Of a stretch of 64,000 nt of DNA, positions 17,906 through 26,247 are shown one piece after another. The DNA is from CADEEV01 sp964442185. Lineage in GTDB: Bacteria > Acidobacteriota > Vicinamibacteria > Fen-336. A program made the position numbers and the translations under genes. Location: assembly GCA_964442185.1 (NCBI GenBank), contig CAYTWT010000229.1, positions 4,870 through 68,869 of the forward strand, in the 5' to 3' direction. A model generated the notes under the pieces. The model ran no database searches and was not told the origin of the DNA. It was given only the letters and a program-made list of their open reading frames with translations. Each line of letters begins with the position of its first letter. Within the stretch, counting starts at the first letter, position 1.

Positions 17906-18525
17906 AGCTCTCGGAACGGCACGTCGTAGACGTCGGAGATCGCGAGGTCCTTGTTGAAGGCGTGCTCGTGGAGCACCAGCAGACCCTGCTCCTCCTCGTG
18001 CTCGCTCTGCTCCCCTTCCATCACGATGTTCGCGAGGTAGGCGCCCGCGTCGTTCTTCATGAAGGACTGATACAGGTGCGAGACCGGGGCCCAGGAATGG
18101 TCGGCGATCGTGAGATTGGCGACCGGAGCGCCGCCGGCCTGGACGTACGCGGAGAGCTTGCGGCCTTCCTTCACGAACTTCACGTCCACGTCTTCCATCC
18201 AGTGCGGCAGGTGCCAGCGCTCGATGGCGTGCTCGCGCGCCGCCTGCGTCGTGGTGGCCACCTGGTAGGGATAGAAGGCGGACTTGGGGAGCCGCTCACC
18301 CGGCTTCACGAGCGGCGAGACGATGACGGCCATCACCACCTCGCCGTACGCACCGACCATGCTCTGGTTGAAGTCGAACACGGTCATCGCGAAGATGCTC
18401 GTGCCATGGTGGGGCTCGACCGGCTCCAAGTGCGGCGGCAGGATGCGCCGAGCGTTCTCGGTCGGGAACTCGAAGAACCCGCTGATGGCGTCGGCGTAGC
18501 CGTAGCGGGTCTTGCCGTCGCTCAC
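17848..18525 (-). CDS. Acetoacetate-decarboxylase-like protein (function uncertain)
   Basis: The 225-aa soluble protein looks like a member of the acetoacetate decarboxylase-like beta-barrel superfamily, with the pattern FEFPTENARRILPPHLEPVEPHHGTSIF and the central YGEVVMAVIVSPLV strand pair. Some members decarboxylate beta-keto acids through a lysine Schiff base; others are not catalysts, and no clear catalytic lysine motif is seen here. GTG 18525 overlaps the stop of the alpha-oxoamine synthase gene as GTGA, with GGAGGGG upstream. It might act on a beta-keto intermediate from that enzyme. The family call is moderate. Confidence 0.5.
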   Translation of the reverse strand: MSDGKTRYGYADAISGFFEFPTENARRILPPHLEPVEPHHGTSIFAMTVFDFNQSMVGAYGEVVMAVIVSPLVKPGERLPKSAFYPYQVATTTQAAREHAIERWHLPHWMEDVDVKFVKEGRKLSAYVQAGGAPVANLTIADHSWAPVSHLYQSFMKNDAGAYLANIVMEGEQSEHEEEQGLLVLHEHAFNKDLAISDVYDVPFRELWMRGGQQSFDPLITLQTV

Positions 18526-19802
18526 GAAATGATCCCCTCCTCGCGCAAGACACCGGCGATCACCTGCGTCGCGAACTCGAGATCCTGCTCTGTGTGGGCA
18601 GCGGAGATCGAAATGCGCAGCCGCGACTTGTGCTTCGGCACGGCCGGGTAGGTGACGGGCTGGAGGAAGAGGCCGCGGTCCTGGACCTTCTCGGCCACGC
18701 TGAAGACCTTCGAGTCGTTGTTGACGAGCACCGGCATCACCTGAGAGGTCGACTTGCCGATGTCGATGCCCTCCTCGGCGAAGCGCCGCCGCATGTAGGC
18801 CACGTTGCTCCACAGCTTCGCGCGCAGTTGCGGTTCGTTCTCCGAGATCTCGAGGCCCGCCTTGAGACCGGCCGCGACCATCGGCGCCAGGTTGCAAGAG
18901 AAGAAGCGCGAGCGCCCGAAGGCGTTCACGTAGTCGATCAGGTCCTTCGAGCCGCACACGAAGCCGCCTTGTCCGCCCAGGCTCTTCGAGAACGTGCCCA
19001 GGTGGAAATCGACCTCGTTGTCGAGCCCGAAGTGCTCTGCGACGCCGCGCCCATTCGGTCCGAACAGAAAGGTCGAGTGCGCCTCGTCGATCAGGATCCG
19101 GGCGCCGTGGCGCTTCGCCACCTCGACGATCTCGGGCAGCGCGCACACGTCGCCGTCCATCGAGTAGACACCTTCGACGACGACCAGCTTCTTGCCTCTA
19201 CACTTCAGGAGCTTGCGCTCCAGGTCCATCGGGTTATTGTGGCGGAAGAAGATGGTCTTCGACTTGGCGAGGATTGCGCCATCCACGATCGAGGCGTGCG
19301 AGTACTGGTCGAGCAGGATGTTGTCGCCCGCGCGCATCAGCGCGGAGATGAAACCGACGTTGGCGCTGTACCCGGTCGGGAACAGGATCGCGGCTTGCTT
19401 GTCCTTGAACGAGGCGACGGCCGCTTCGAGCTGCTTGTGGATCTCGAACGTGCCCGAGAGCATCGGCGAGCCCGAGGCGCCCAGGCCATACTTCAGGGTC
19501 GCTTCGATCGCAGCCTTCTTGACCTCGGGCCGGTACGAGATGCCCAGGTAGTTGTAGGAGGCCAGGTTCAGCAACTCGACAGGCTTGCCCGTCTTGCGGT
19601 TCTTGACCGTGACCCGGGTGGTGGGAGCGGTCAACAGCGGCTCCGAGTAGAGGTAGTACCCGTTGGGAATGGCCTCGGCGTACCACTCGGAGAACGGCTT
19701 CAGCAGGTTCAGGGGGTCATCCCCCGCCCCGTAGTAGAAGTTGCTGTAGTCGTACTCGGCGAAGGCCGTCGTGCTCGCCGCCTGCTTGGGAGCCGGCTCC
19801 AT
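18522..19802 (-). CDS. Alpha-oxoamine synthase, serine palmitoyltransferase-like
   Basis: The 426-aa PLP enzyme condenses an amino acid with an acyl-CoA or acyl-ACP. Lys273 in GTFSKSLGG is the Schiff-base lysine; Asp239 and His242 lie in DEAHS; His169 in SHASIVDG stacks on PLP. It is longer at the N-terminus than KBL or BioF, and segments such as SYNYLGI, MLSGTFEIH, FRHNNPMDLERKL and FGPNGRGVAEHFGLD resemble bacterial serine palmitoyltransferase. A usual Arg in the GSRMLNGTF-type motif is Pro here (GSPMLSGTF). ATG 19802 has AGGAGA upstream. Glycine C-acetyltransferase or an AONS-type enzyme remain possible. Confidence 0.7.
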   Translation of the reverse strand: MEPAPKQAASTTAFAEYDYSNFYYGAGDDPLNLLKPFSEWYAEAIPNGYYLYSEPLLTAPTTRVTVKNRKTGKPVELLNLASYNYLGISYRPEVKKAAIEATLKYGLGASGSPMLSGTFEIHKQLEAAVASFKDKQAAILFPTGYSANVGFISALMRAGDNILLDQYSHASIVDGAILAKSKTIFFRHNNPMDLERKLLKCRGKKLVVVEGVYSMDGDVCALPEIVEVAKRHGARILIDEAHSTFLFGPNGRGVAEHFGLDNEVDFHLGTFSKSLGGQGGFVCGSKDLIDYVNAFGRSRFFSCNLAPMVAAGLKAGLEISENEPQLRAKLWSNVAYMRRRFAEEGIDIGKSTSQVMPVLVNNDSKVFSVAEKVQDRGLFLQPVTYPAVPKHKSRLRISISAAHTEQDLEFATQVIAGVLREEGIIS

Positions 19803-19864
19803 ACTCTTCTCCTGGCGCCAGAAGCGTCGGCGCAGAACGATCCGCTGCCCCGGGTCGACTGGAG

Positions 19865-19893
19865 ATGGTACCAGCCGGCGAGGGGTACTGGAA
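19865..19893 (-). promoter_or_regulatory. Possible promoter before the alpha-oxoamine synthase gene
   Basis: In the 108-bp gap between the SDR stop and the oxoamine synthase start, the minus strand reads TTCCAG, 17 bp, then TGG-TACCAT (an extended -10 pattern). The -35 is poor. If real, the lipid genes downstream would have a start site independent of the radical SAM and SDR genes. Confidence 0.3.
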
Positions 19894-19910
19894 GGCCTGC
19901 TACGAAAAAC

Positions 19911-20678
19911 TCAGTGGCCGGGTTCGAACAGCTTGGCCCCGACCTTGCGCACGAGCGCCCGCGGCAAAAAACATTGGGCGGCGAGCGTGACGCGGTTCAG
20001 GAAGCCGGGGACGACGCGCAGGGCGCCAGAATCGAGCCCGGCCAGGGACGCGGCGACCACGGCTTCGGGCGTCATCGCGCCCGTCTTGTTGAAGGCGACC
20101 TGGTCGGTGCCTGCCAGCTCCTGGAACTCGGTCGCCGTCAGGCCCGGGCAAAGCGCCTGAACACGCACCCCCGTTCCGGCAAGCTCGGTCGCGAGCCCTT
20201 CAGTAAAGGAAAGCAGGAAGGCCTTTGACGCGGCGTAGACCGCGAGATACGGCACCGGCTGGAAGGCCGCCGTCGAGACCACGTTGATCAAGGCGCCGCG
20301 CTTGCGCGCGACCATCCCGGGGACGAAGCGGCGGGTCAGCGCCACGGCCGCTCGATTGTTCAGGTCGAGCATGCCCAGGATCCGCTCGGGCGGCTCCTCG
20401 AGAAACCGGCCGGTGTGGCCAACACCCGCGTTGTTCACGAGCGTGTCGACGATGAGCCCCTGCGCCTCGACCGCCTTTGCGATCTCCTCCACCGCTCCTG
20501 CCTGGGTGAGATCGACGGGCACAACGGCCACCACGTCGGGTCCGCCCAGCTCCCGGGCCAGCGTCTCGAGCCGGTCGGCACGCCGGGCGACCAGGATCAG
20601 CTTGTCGCCGCGGCGCCGCAGCGCTCGGGCAAAGGCGGCGCCGATGCCGCTCGAAGCTCCGGTGACGAGGCTGCGCAT
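19911..20678 (-). CDS. Short-chain dehydrogenase/reductase
   Basis: The 255-aa classical SDR has TGASSGIG (cofactor loop, residues 6-13), LVNNAG, the catalytic Ser in VSTAAFQ and YAASK (Tyr-x3-Lys). A basic residue after the glycine loop (VARRADRL) suggests NADP(H). Such reductases, beside an alpha-oxoamine synthase, could reduce a 3-keto lipid intermediate such as 3-ketosphinganine, but the family is too broad for a firm substrate. It starts 8 bp after the radical SAM stop. Confidence 0.88.
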   Translation of the reverse strand: MRSLVTGASSGIGAAFARALRRRGDKLILVARRADRLETLARELGGPDVVAVVPVDLTQAGAVEEIAKAVEAQGLIVDTLVNNAGVGHTGRFLEEPPERILGMLDLNNRAAVALTRRFVPGMVARKRGALINVVSTAAFQPVPYLAVYAASKAFLLSFTEGLATELAGTGVRVQALCPGLTATEFQELAGTDQVAFNKTGAMTPEAVVAASLAGLDSGALRVVPGFLNRVTLAAQCFLPRALVRKVGAKLFEPGH

Positions 20679-20686
20679 GCGCCGCG

Positions 20687-21718
20687 CTAGCCCGCGAGAA
20701 CGCGACCGGGCGGTGGCACAGGAGCGGAAGGCAAGCCTGGCGCCTTGGTCGGCAGCATCGTCAGCGCCTTCTGGGGTGAACGCCAGTTGTCGAGGATCGC
20801 TGTCTGCTGCACGCAGTTCACGGTGCAGTAGGCCGCGCAGGACTTCTGTGTCTTGTATTCGCGCTCGATGTCTGTCTTGCCATACTCGAGGAGCGGAATC
20901 CCCGGCTGCCCACGCTGTTGTGAGCAGTAGCTCACGAGCCCGGCCTCATCCACGTAGAGATAGCGAGCCCCTGCCCGGCAGCTCCAGTCGTTGCCGACGC
21001 CATGGGCGAGGTTGTCCTGAAAGAGGTGGTTGAAGCGCATGATGCTACGCCCGCTGAAGCTGCGTAACTCTTCGTAGACCTTCAGCTCGCGTGCGCCCAG
21101 TGGCTTCAGCTGGCCGTGGCCGTCGTGGATGATCCCGATCGAGCTCATGAAGCCGAGCTCACGCGCGCGCTTCGCCACGCTGAGCGCGTCCTCGGGGTTG
21201 CGGATCCCACTGCCCACGACCGAATTGATCGCCACCGTGAAGTCGGCGTGCTCCGAGAGCCACTTCAGCTTCGGTTCGAGCAGGCGCAGGCTCTTCATCG
21301 AGCTTTCGTCCGGCTCCAGGTTGTCGACGCTGATCTGCAGGTGATCGAGCCCCGCGCCGTTCAGCTTTTCGATCCGCTCCGGCGACAGGTAGTAGCCGTT
21401 CGTGATCAGCGTGACGAACAAGCCGCGCTCGCGGCCACGCGCGACCAGCTTGTCGAGGTCGGGGTGCAGCATCGGCTCGCCGCCGCTGAAGGTGAGCACC
21501 GCAGTGCCGAGCTCGGCGAGCCTGTCGATGCGCGCGAGCAACACGTCGGTCGCCACGGGCTTCGAAACCGCGTCGTACTCATTGCAGTACGAGCATGCCA
21601 GGTTGCAGCGCCGGATCGGGATCAGGTGGGCAAGGATCGGATGGTGGCGATCCAAGATCGCCCAGACGATCTTGCGGGCCATGCGAACGCTTCGGCTGAG
21701 CCTGGTCTTGCGCTTCAT
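20687..21718 (-). CDS. Radical SAM protein with C-terminal cysteine cluster
   Basis: The N-terminal half carries CNLACSYC (C-x3-C-x2-C) for the SAM [4Fe-4S] cluster and GGEPMLHP for SAM binding. The C-terminal half has cysteines spaced like a SPASM/Twitch extension (WSCRAG, VSYCSQQRG, KSCAAYCTVNC), indicating one or two auxiliary clusters. Such enzymes modify peptides, sugars or lipids by radical chemistry. Start ATG 21718 gives 343 aa; a GTG at 21787 would add 23 Arg-rich residues, and no strong ribosome site decides between them. It heads the minus-strand run that continues into SDR and lipid genes. Substrate unknown. Confidence 0.85.
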   Translation of the reverse strand: MKRKTRLSRSVRMARKIVWAILDRHHPILAHLIPIRRCNLACSYCNEYDAVSKPVATDVLLARIDRLAELGTAVLTFSGGEPMLHPDLDKLVARGRERGLFVTLITNGYYLSPERIEKLNGAGLDHLQISVDNLEPDESSMKSLRLLEPKLKWLSEHADFTVAINSVVGSGIRNPEDALSVAKRARELGFMSSIGIIHDGHGQLKPLGARELKVYEELRSFSGRSIMRFNHLFQDNLAHGVGNDWSCRAGARYLYVDEAGLVSYCSQQRGQPGIPLLEYGKTDIEREYKTQKSCAAYCTVNCVQQTAILDNWRSPQKALTMLPTKAPGLPSAPVPPPGRVLAG

Positions 21719-21834
21719 TAGGTTGTGGGGGCGGCGGCGCCGCGACCGGTCGGGATCATAGCAGAACTCCTGGCGAACCTTGCGCACGGCCCCGCTTCGC
21801 GGTTAACCTGCGCGCCTGGAGGTCGTTGCGAGAG

Positions 21835-21945
21835 ATGGCGAACTTGGCCGCGGCCAACGTGATGCACCCAAAGACGCGGACGGCCGTGTCCGTGCTGGCC
21901 GCGGCGATGGAAGTCGCGATGCTGATGATCCTGAGGTCGGTCTAG
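21835..21945 (+). CDS. Possible small protein (36 aa)
   Basis: An ORF starting ATG 21835 and stopping at TAG 21943 encodes MANLAAANVMHPKTRTAVSV and then an Ala/Met/Leu-rich stretch that could form one short helix. GGAGG lies at 21818-21822, a little far (12 bases) from the start. The stop is 4 bp before the methyltransferase start, so it could be a coupled upstream ORF. No homologue is recognised; it may be a chance ORF. Confidence 0.3.
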   Translation: MANLAAANVMHPKTRTAVSVLAAAMEVAMLMILRSV

Positions 21946-21949
21946 GTCC

Positions 21950-22555
21950 ATGTCATTCTTCGAGAAGGTCGTGGAGCGCGTCTCCGACAACCCTGTCCTC
22001 TTCATCTTCTTCCGCAGCCTTCTCGAGAGCGATTTCACGGCGATCCGCGCGCTGATCCGGCGCGAGCTGCGGCTTGGCAGGAAACTCAGCTGCCTCGATC
22101 TCGCGTGCGGGCCCGGCGCCTTTGCCGATCTGTTCGAGGGCGACGACTATGTGGGTGTCGACCTGAACGCGCGCTACATCGATCACGCACGCAAGACGCG
22201 CAAGGGCAGCTTCATCGTCGGGGACGCGCGCAAGGTCGAGCTGCCCGACGCGCGCTTCGACCAGATCCTGATCTTCGGCCTGCTCCACCACCTCGCCGAC
22301 GACGACGCGCGGGCCGTGCTCGCGGAGTCGAAGCGGATGCTCAAGCCGGACGGCCGCGTGCTCGTGATCGAGGACATCCCGACACTCTCCCGGCTCAACC
22401 TGATCGGGCACCTGCTCCACGGCATCGAGAATGGCCACCACATCCGGCCGGCCGAGCAGTACAAGAAGCTCTACGGCTCGACGATGCGCGTGATACGCGA
22501 GGAGATCCTGCGCAGCGGGATCTGCGACTACTACGCGGCGGTCCTGGCTCCCTAG
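21950..22555 (+). CDS. Class I SAM-dependent methyltransferase
   Basis: The 201-aa protein has SAM motif I LDLACGPGAFA (near residue 49), the acidic VGVDLNARYIDHARK strand end and ILIFGLLHHLADDDARAVLAE, and a C-terminus that looks complete (SGICDYYAAVLAP). Substrate is unknown; small methyltransferases beside GT-C membrane proteins often modify lipids or sugars. The final codons read CCC-TAG, and the coding frame of the next gene continues across this stop in the +1 frame (see the extension 22494-22781). Confidence 0.85.
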   Translation: MSFFEKVVERVSDNPVLFIFFRSLLESDFTAIRALIRRELRLGRKLSCLDLACGPGAFADLFEGDDYVGVDLNARYIDHARKTRKGSFIVGDARKVELPDARFDQILIFGLLHHLADDDARAVLAESKRMLKPDGRVLVIEDIPTLSRLNLIGHLLHGIENGHHIRPAEQYKKLYGSTMRVIREEILRSGICDYYAAVLAP

Positions 22556-22781
22556 CGCTGGCCTCGTCCTCGGCGCAGCGCTCTGCGGCTACGGCGCACC
22601 GACGCTGGGCGCCTGGCTCGCCCGCGACGTCATCTTCAAGCTGGGCCCGAACGACGAGCCGCAACTGCGCGGCTTTCGCGACGACTGGGAACGCGACGGG
22701 CCCACCATCTTCCGCTGGACGAGTCCTTCGGCACAGCTTCAACTGCCGCTGCGCGCGAGCGGAGACGGCTTCCAGCTTCGA
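22494..22781 (+). other. In-frame 5' extension of the GT-C-like gene without a start codon
   Basis: The frame of the downstream membrane protein is open from the TGA at 22491 and looks coding from about 22554: residues SAGLVLGAALCGYGAPTLGA form a first membrane helix, followed by DVIFKLGPNDEPQLRGFRDD and RLRARRHFVEP. No ATG, GTG or TTG occurs in this frame before the TTG at 22782, which sits mid-domain. The frame is +1 relative to the methyltransferase, whose last codons are GCT-CCC-TAG; slippage of the proline tRNA from CCC to CCT would enter it exactly. A non-standard start codon or a base error are the alternatives. Confidence 0.6.
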
Positions 22782-24566
22782 TTGCGGGCACGACGGCATT
22801 TCGTTGAGCCAGCACAGGTTAGGCTGGCTGTCGAAGGGCGAACCGTGGCCTCGTTCGAGATCCAGGCCGAGGCGGGGGAGGCCTATCGGGTGTACTCGTT
22901 CCCGCTCCCCCGCCTCGAAGGTCGTCATCCCTTCACGCTTTTGATCGACGCGCCGTCCGACAACCCGCGGCCACTCGGCATCGCGCTCGATTGGGTTACG
23001 CTCGGGCGAGACGGAAGCGGACGCTTTGGCCTTTTGGATGGCGCGGCGTGGCGTGCCGGTCTCGTCGTCGCTGTCAGCGCGGTGGCGCCGCGGCTCGCGG
23101 GGGCGGGCCTGCTGCTTCCCGCCGCGCATGCGGGCCTCATGCTCCTGGCCATTCTCATTGGTACGGCGGTCGACCCGCTCGCCGCGGAGCGCATCCTGCG
23201 GGAAGGAGCCGGACCCTACGTCGTCGTGGCGGCTCTCGCCCTGGCACTCGTGCTGTGGCGTCGCAGCTGGGCAGGCCTGGCCTTCGGCGTGCCCGAGGCT
23301 CTTGCTCCGCGCCTCCGATCCGCGCTGGTCGTGATCGTTCTTTTCGCGCTGGCGCTGCGGCTCACCATGCTGCTGCACCCGCGCTTCTACTACCCGGACG
23401 TGCGGGTCCACGCGCTCTTCGTGCGCGAGTTGGCTCGCCAGGGCGTCGTGCCCTTCCTCGCCAATTTCACCGACAACCAGTTTCGCTACAGCCTCGGCTT
23501 GCAGTTCGAGAACGGGCACTGGTACGCCTTCCCCTATCCGCCGGTCTTCTACTTGCTGTGCGGCCCGCTGGTGAGCTTGTTCCGATTCTCGCCAGAGCTC
23601 GCGGTCTCGATCGTGCCGGCCGCGCTCAACAGCCTCGAGGCCCTCGTCGTGTTCGCGATCGCACGGCGGCTGCGACTCTCGCCGCCGGCGGCATTGGGTT
23701 CGGCTTCCGCACTCGTCCTGCTGCCAATCTTCCTCGTCCGTCTCTCGCTCGCCTATTTCCCCGCGCTCACCGGCCACGCTGCCGATGCGCTGGTCATCCT
23801 GGTCCTGCTTGCGTGCGCCGCGAAGACGGATCGCCCTCGGAACGTTCTCTGGCTCGCCGGGCTCGTGGCTCTGGCGCTGCTCACCTACACGCAGTCGGTC
23901 ATCAACCTCGGGCTGCTGATGCCGCTCTTCCTCGCGCTCCAGATCACGTTCGATCGGGCCGCGGGTTCCTGGCGGCGGCATGCTGGGCTGGCGATCGCGG
24001 GCGCGCTCGGCACGACGCTTGCCTGCGGCCTCTTCTACGCCCGCTACGCGTCGGTCTTCCTCGACATGCGACGCGGCGTGGCGATGCAGGGCGAATCGAT
24101 CGTGCTCGAACGCCTCGAGCGACTGCGCAAGGTTGCAGCCGAACCGGCCGTCGAGGAACACGACGACCCGTACGCGCAACCGACGACAGACCTGCTGCGC
24201 GGGGTGCGCAAGGCCGCGCACCGGCTACGGCTCTTCTACGGGCCATTCGCCCTCGTCGTGGCGGTTGGCTATCTAATGCTGATCAAGAGGTCCGAGCCAG
24301 TTGCGGCACGATTCGTGACGGCCTGGGGAGCCACTTACCTTCTCATCTGCCTCGGATCGGGCGGACTACCGGGCCCCAACCTCCTGCGCTACAGCAAGGA
24401 ACTCGAAGTGATCGCGCCGCTGTGCTGTATGGCGCTGGCTGTTGTCGGCGTTTGGCTGTGGCAGCGCGCGCGGGTCCTGGCTGTCACGTACGTCCTGGCG
24501 GCGTGGGGATACGGCATCGCTCGCGGCCTCGGCGCCTTCACAGAGCGCCTGACGTTCCAGCGCTAG
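22782..24566 (+). CDS. GT-C-like polytopic membrane protein (putative lipid-linked glycosyltransferase)
   Basis: From the first canonical start (TTG 22782) 594 aa can be read, but the real protein begins upstream (see 22494-22781), giving about 670 aa. An N-terminal periplasmic-type beta domain (HFVEPAQVRLAVEGRTVASF) precedes roughly ten hydrophobic segments. FYYPDVRVHALFVRELARQG, with an acidic pair in the first loop after a helix, and FENGHWYAFPYPPVFYLL resemble the dolichyl/undecaprenyl-phosphate-dependent GT-C glycosyltransferases. The donor and acceptor are unknown. The gene converges with parB (1 bp between stops). Confidence 0.7.
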   Translation: MRARRHFVEPAQVRLAVEGRTVASFEIQAEAGEAYRVYSFPLPRLEGRHPFTLLIDAPSDNPRPLGIALDWVTLGRDGSGRFGLLDGAAWRAGLVVAVSAVAPRLAGAGLLLPAAHAGLMLLAILIGTAVDPLAAERILREGAGPYVVVAALALALVLWRRSWAGLAFGVPEALAPRLRSALVVIVLFALALRLTMLLHPRFYYPDVRVHALFVRELARQGVVPFLANFTDNQFRYSLGLQFENGHWYAFPYPPVFYLLCGPLVSLFRFSPELAVSIVPAALNSLEALVVFAIARRLRLSPPAALGSASALVLLPIFLVRLSLAYFPALTGHAADALVILVLLACAAKTDRPRNVLWLAGLVALALLTYTQSVINLGLLMPLFLALQITFDRAAGSWRRHAGLAIAGALGTTLACGLFYARYASVFLDMRRGVAMQGESIVLERLERLRKVAAEPAVEEHDDPYAQPTTDLLRGVRKAAHRLRLFYGPFALVVAVGYLMLIKRSEPVAARFVTAWGATYLLICLGSGGLPGPNLLRYSKELEVIAPLCCMALAVVGVWLWQRARVLAVTYVLAAWGYGIARGLGAFTERLTFQR

Positions 24567-24567
24567 A

Positions 24568-25410
24568 CTACCGGTCGTCGTTCATCAGGTCCTCGATGAT
24601 CGCTTGAAGCGCTCGCACGATCTCTTCACGTGGGACCTGGGATTTCTTGAACTGGAGCGAGAGCGAGAAGCTCCTCTCCTTCGGCTGGTAGCGAAACGTG
24701 TAATGCTTCGGCCGGCCGCGTTGCACCTTGCTCTTGTCTTCCTTGGACGCCCTCCGGGCCGTCTCGCGGGTCGTGCCCTCAGCTTGAAGGCGTTCGATCA
24801 GCGCGACCATTTTCTTGGTATCACGCTGGCGAACTATCTGCAGTAACAATGACTTACCTTGAATGTCGGCCAGCCGACAAAGTTGTCGCACCGGCTCGGG
24901 CATGGCCGAAAGCGTGAGCGTTTCGGTAAGCGAGGTCCGGCTCTTGCCCAGTTTTTCGGCCATCTTCTCGTGGGTGTACGAGTACGTTTCGGCTAGGATT
25001 TTCAACGCGTCGGCTTCTTCGAAGGCGCTCAGGTCCTTGCGCTGCAGGTTTTCGATGAGCGCCAGCTCCATCGTCTCAGCGTCGGAGCTGTCACGCACCA
25101 CGCAGGGGATCTCGGCGACGCCGACCTCCAGCGCAGCGCGATAGCGCCTTTCGCCGGCGATGATCTGGAAGCGGCTACCCACCGGCCGCACCAGAATCGG
25201 CTCAAGAACGCCCTTCTCGCGGATCGACGCCACGAGCTCGGAGAGATCGCCCATCGTCTGCCGCGGCTGGTTCGGATTGGGGTCGATGTCCTCGATCGGG
25301 ATCAGCTGACCGAACGGTTGCCCGCCCGGTCGCGTGAGCTGATCGACGTAGTGCGGGTCGTGGCGCATGCGCAGCGTCTCGGGAAGGCCGGCGCGCCGGA
25401 TGCTAGACAC
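24568..25410 (-). CDS. parB: Chromosome-partitioning protein ParB
   Basis: The 280-aa protein has the ParB/Spo0J layout: an N-terminal CTP-binding domain (DPNPNQPRQTMGDLSELVASI, then AGERRYRAALEVG), a helix-turn-helix region (SYTHEKMAEKLGKSRTSLTETL) and a basic linker. The ENLQRKDLSAFEEA segment is the usual domain junction. ParB loads at parS sites and spreads as a CTP-dependent clamp to segregate origins. The C-terminal domain looks a little unusual, being rich in Lys and aromatic residues. GTG 25410 overlaps the parA stop by 8 bp with AGGAGG 11 bases before it. No convincing parS was found in the window. Confidence 0.9.
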   Translation of the reverse strand: MSSIRRAGLPETLRMRHDPHYVDQLTRPGGQPFGQLIPIEDIDPNPNQPRQTMGDLSELVASIREKGVLEPILVRPVGSRFQIIAGERRYRAALEVGVAEIPCVVRDSSDAETMELALIENLQRKDLSAFEEADALKILAETYSYTHEKMAEKLGKSRTSLTETLTLSAMPEPVRQLCRLADIQGKSLLLQIVRQRDTKKMVALIERLQAEGTTRETARRASKEDKSKVQRGRPKHYTFRYQPKERSFSLSLQFKKSQVPREEIVRALQAIIEDLMNDDR

Positions 25411-26158
25411 GTTCGATAACCTCCTCACAGAGCCGATAGTACTCGTACGCCCCACTCGACTGGGGCGCGAAAGTGAAGATCGATTCTCGATGCGCGGGGC
25501 TCTCCTCGAGACGGATGCTTCTGCTGATCGTGGTCTGGAAGATCCTGTCGCCGAAGACTTCGGCGATCGCCTGCTGGACATCGCGGGCGAGTGTCGTGCG
25601 CTTGTCGTGGAGCGTGATCACGGCTCCGAGCAGCTTGAGGTCCGGGTTCGGGCGCGAGCGGATCCGCTCCACGGTTTCGAGCAGATCGTCGGTGCCCTCG
25701 AGCGCAAAGTAGCTCGACTGCACCGGCACCAGCAGGTGCGTGGCCGCGACGAGCGCGTTCACGGTGATGAGCCCGAGCGCCGGAGGCGTGTCGATCAAAA
25801 TGAAGTCGTAGCTCCCCTTCACCGCCTCGAGACGATCCTTCAGGCGAAAGTGCGCGTCTAGCTCGCCGACCAGCTTGGCCTCGAGCTTCGCGAGTGCTAT
25901 GCGTGAAGGAGCGAGGTCGAGGTTGGGAACCGCGGTCGGCACGATCACTTCCGTGAGCAGGGCGCCATCACCGATCACGTCGTACATCGATTTTGGAAGC
26001 GCGCGGATATCGACGTACGTCATCGACGAGTTGGCCTGCGGATCAAGATCGATGAGCAGCGTTCGGCGACCGCGCATCGCGAAAGCCGCGGCCAGGTTGA
26101 TGGCTGTTGTGGTCTTGCCAACGCCGCCCTTCTGATTCGCAATCGCGATGGCGATCAC
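25403..26158 (-). CDS. parA: Chromosome-partitioning ATPase ParA
   Basis: The 251-aa deviant Walker ATPase opens with IAIANQKGGVGKTTTAINLA, including the signature lysine KGGVGKTT, then LLIDLDPQANSSM and FILIDTPPALGLITVNAL (Walker B and switch). It lacks an N-terminal DNA-binding extension, so it is the chromosomal Soj/type Ib form. It acts with ParB to separate replicated origins on the nucleoid. The start is GTG. The usual gidAB neighbours are absent; the block continues toward DUF151, miaB and recN on the same strand. Confidence 0.93.
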   Translation of the reverse strand: MIAIAIANQKGGVGKTTTAINLAAAFAMRGRRTLLIDLDPQANSSMTYVDIRALPKSMYDVIGDGALLTEVIVPTAVPNLDLAPSRIALAKLEAKLVGELDAHFRLKDRLEAVKGSYDFILIDTPPALGLITVNALVAATHLLVPVQSSYFALEGTDDLLETVERIRSRPNPDLKLLGAVITLHDKRTTLARDVQQAIAEVFGDRIFQTTISRSIRLEESPAHRESIFTFAPQSSGAYEYYRLCEEVIERV

Positions 26159-26247
26159 CGGGCCCTCGAGGAAGCGGGAAGCATGAGACTAACCCCGGAT
26201 CTTAGGCAAAGCCGGCACGGCGGGTCAAGGCAGGAAGTCGAGGGCGG

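Noticed and set aside
24622..24637. Possible parS near parB (core tcttCACGTGggac)
   Set aside because: Only about 10 of 16 positions match the parS consensus and it lies inside parB coding sequence.
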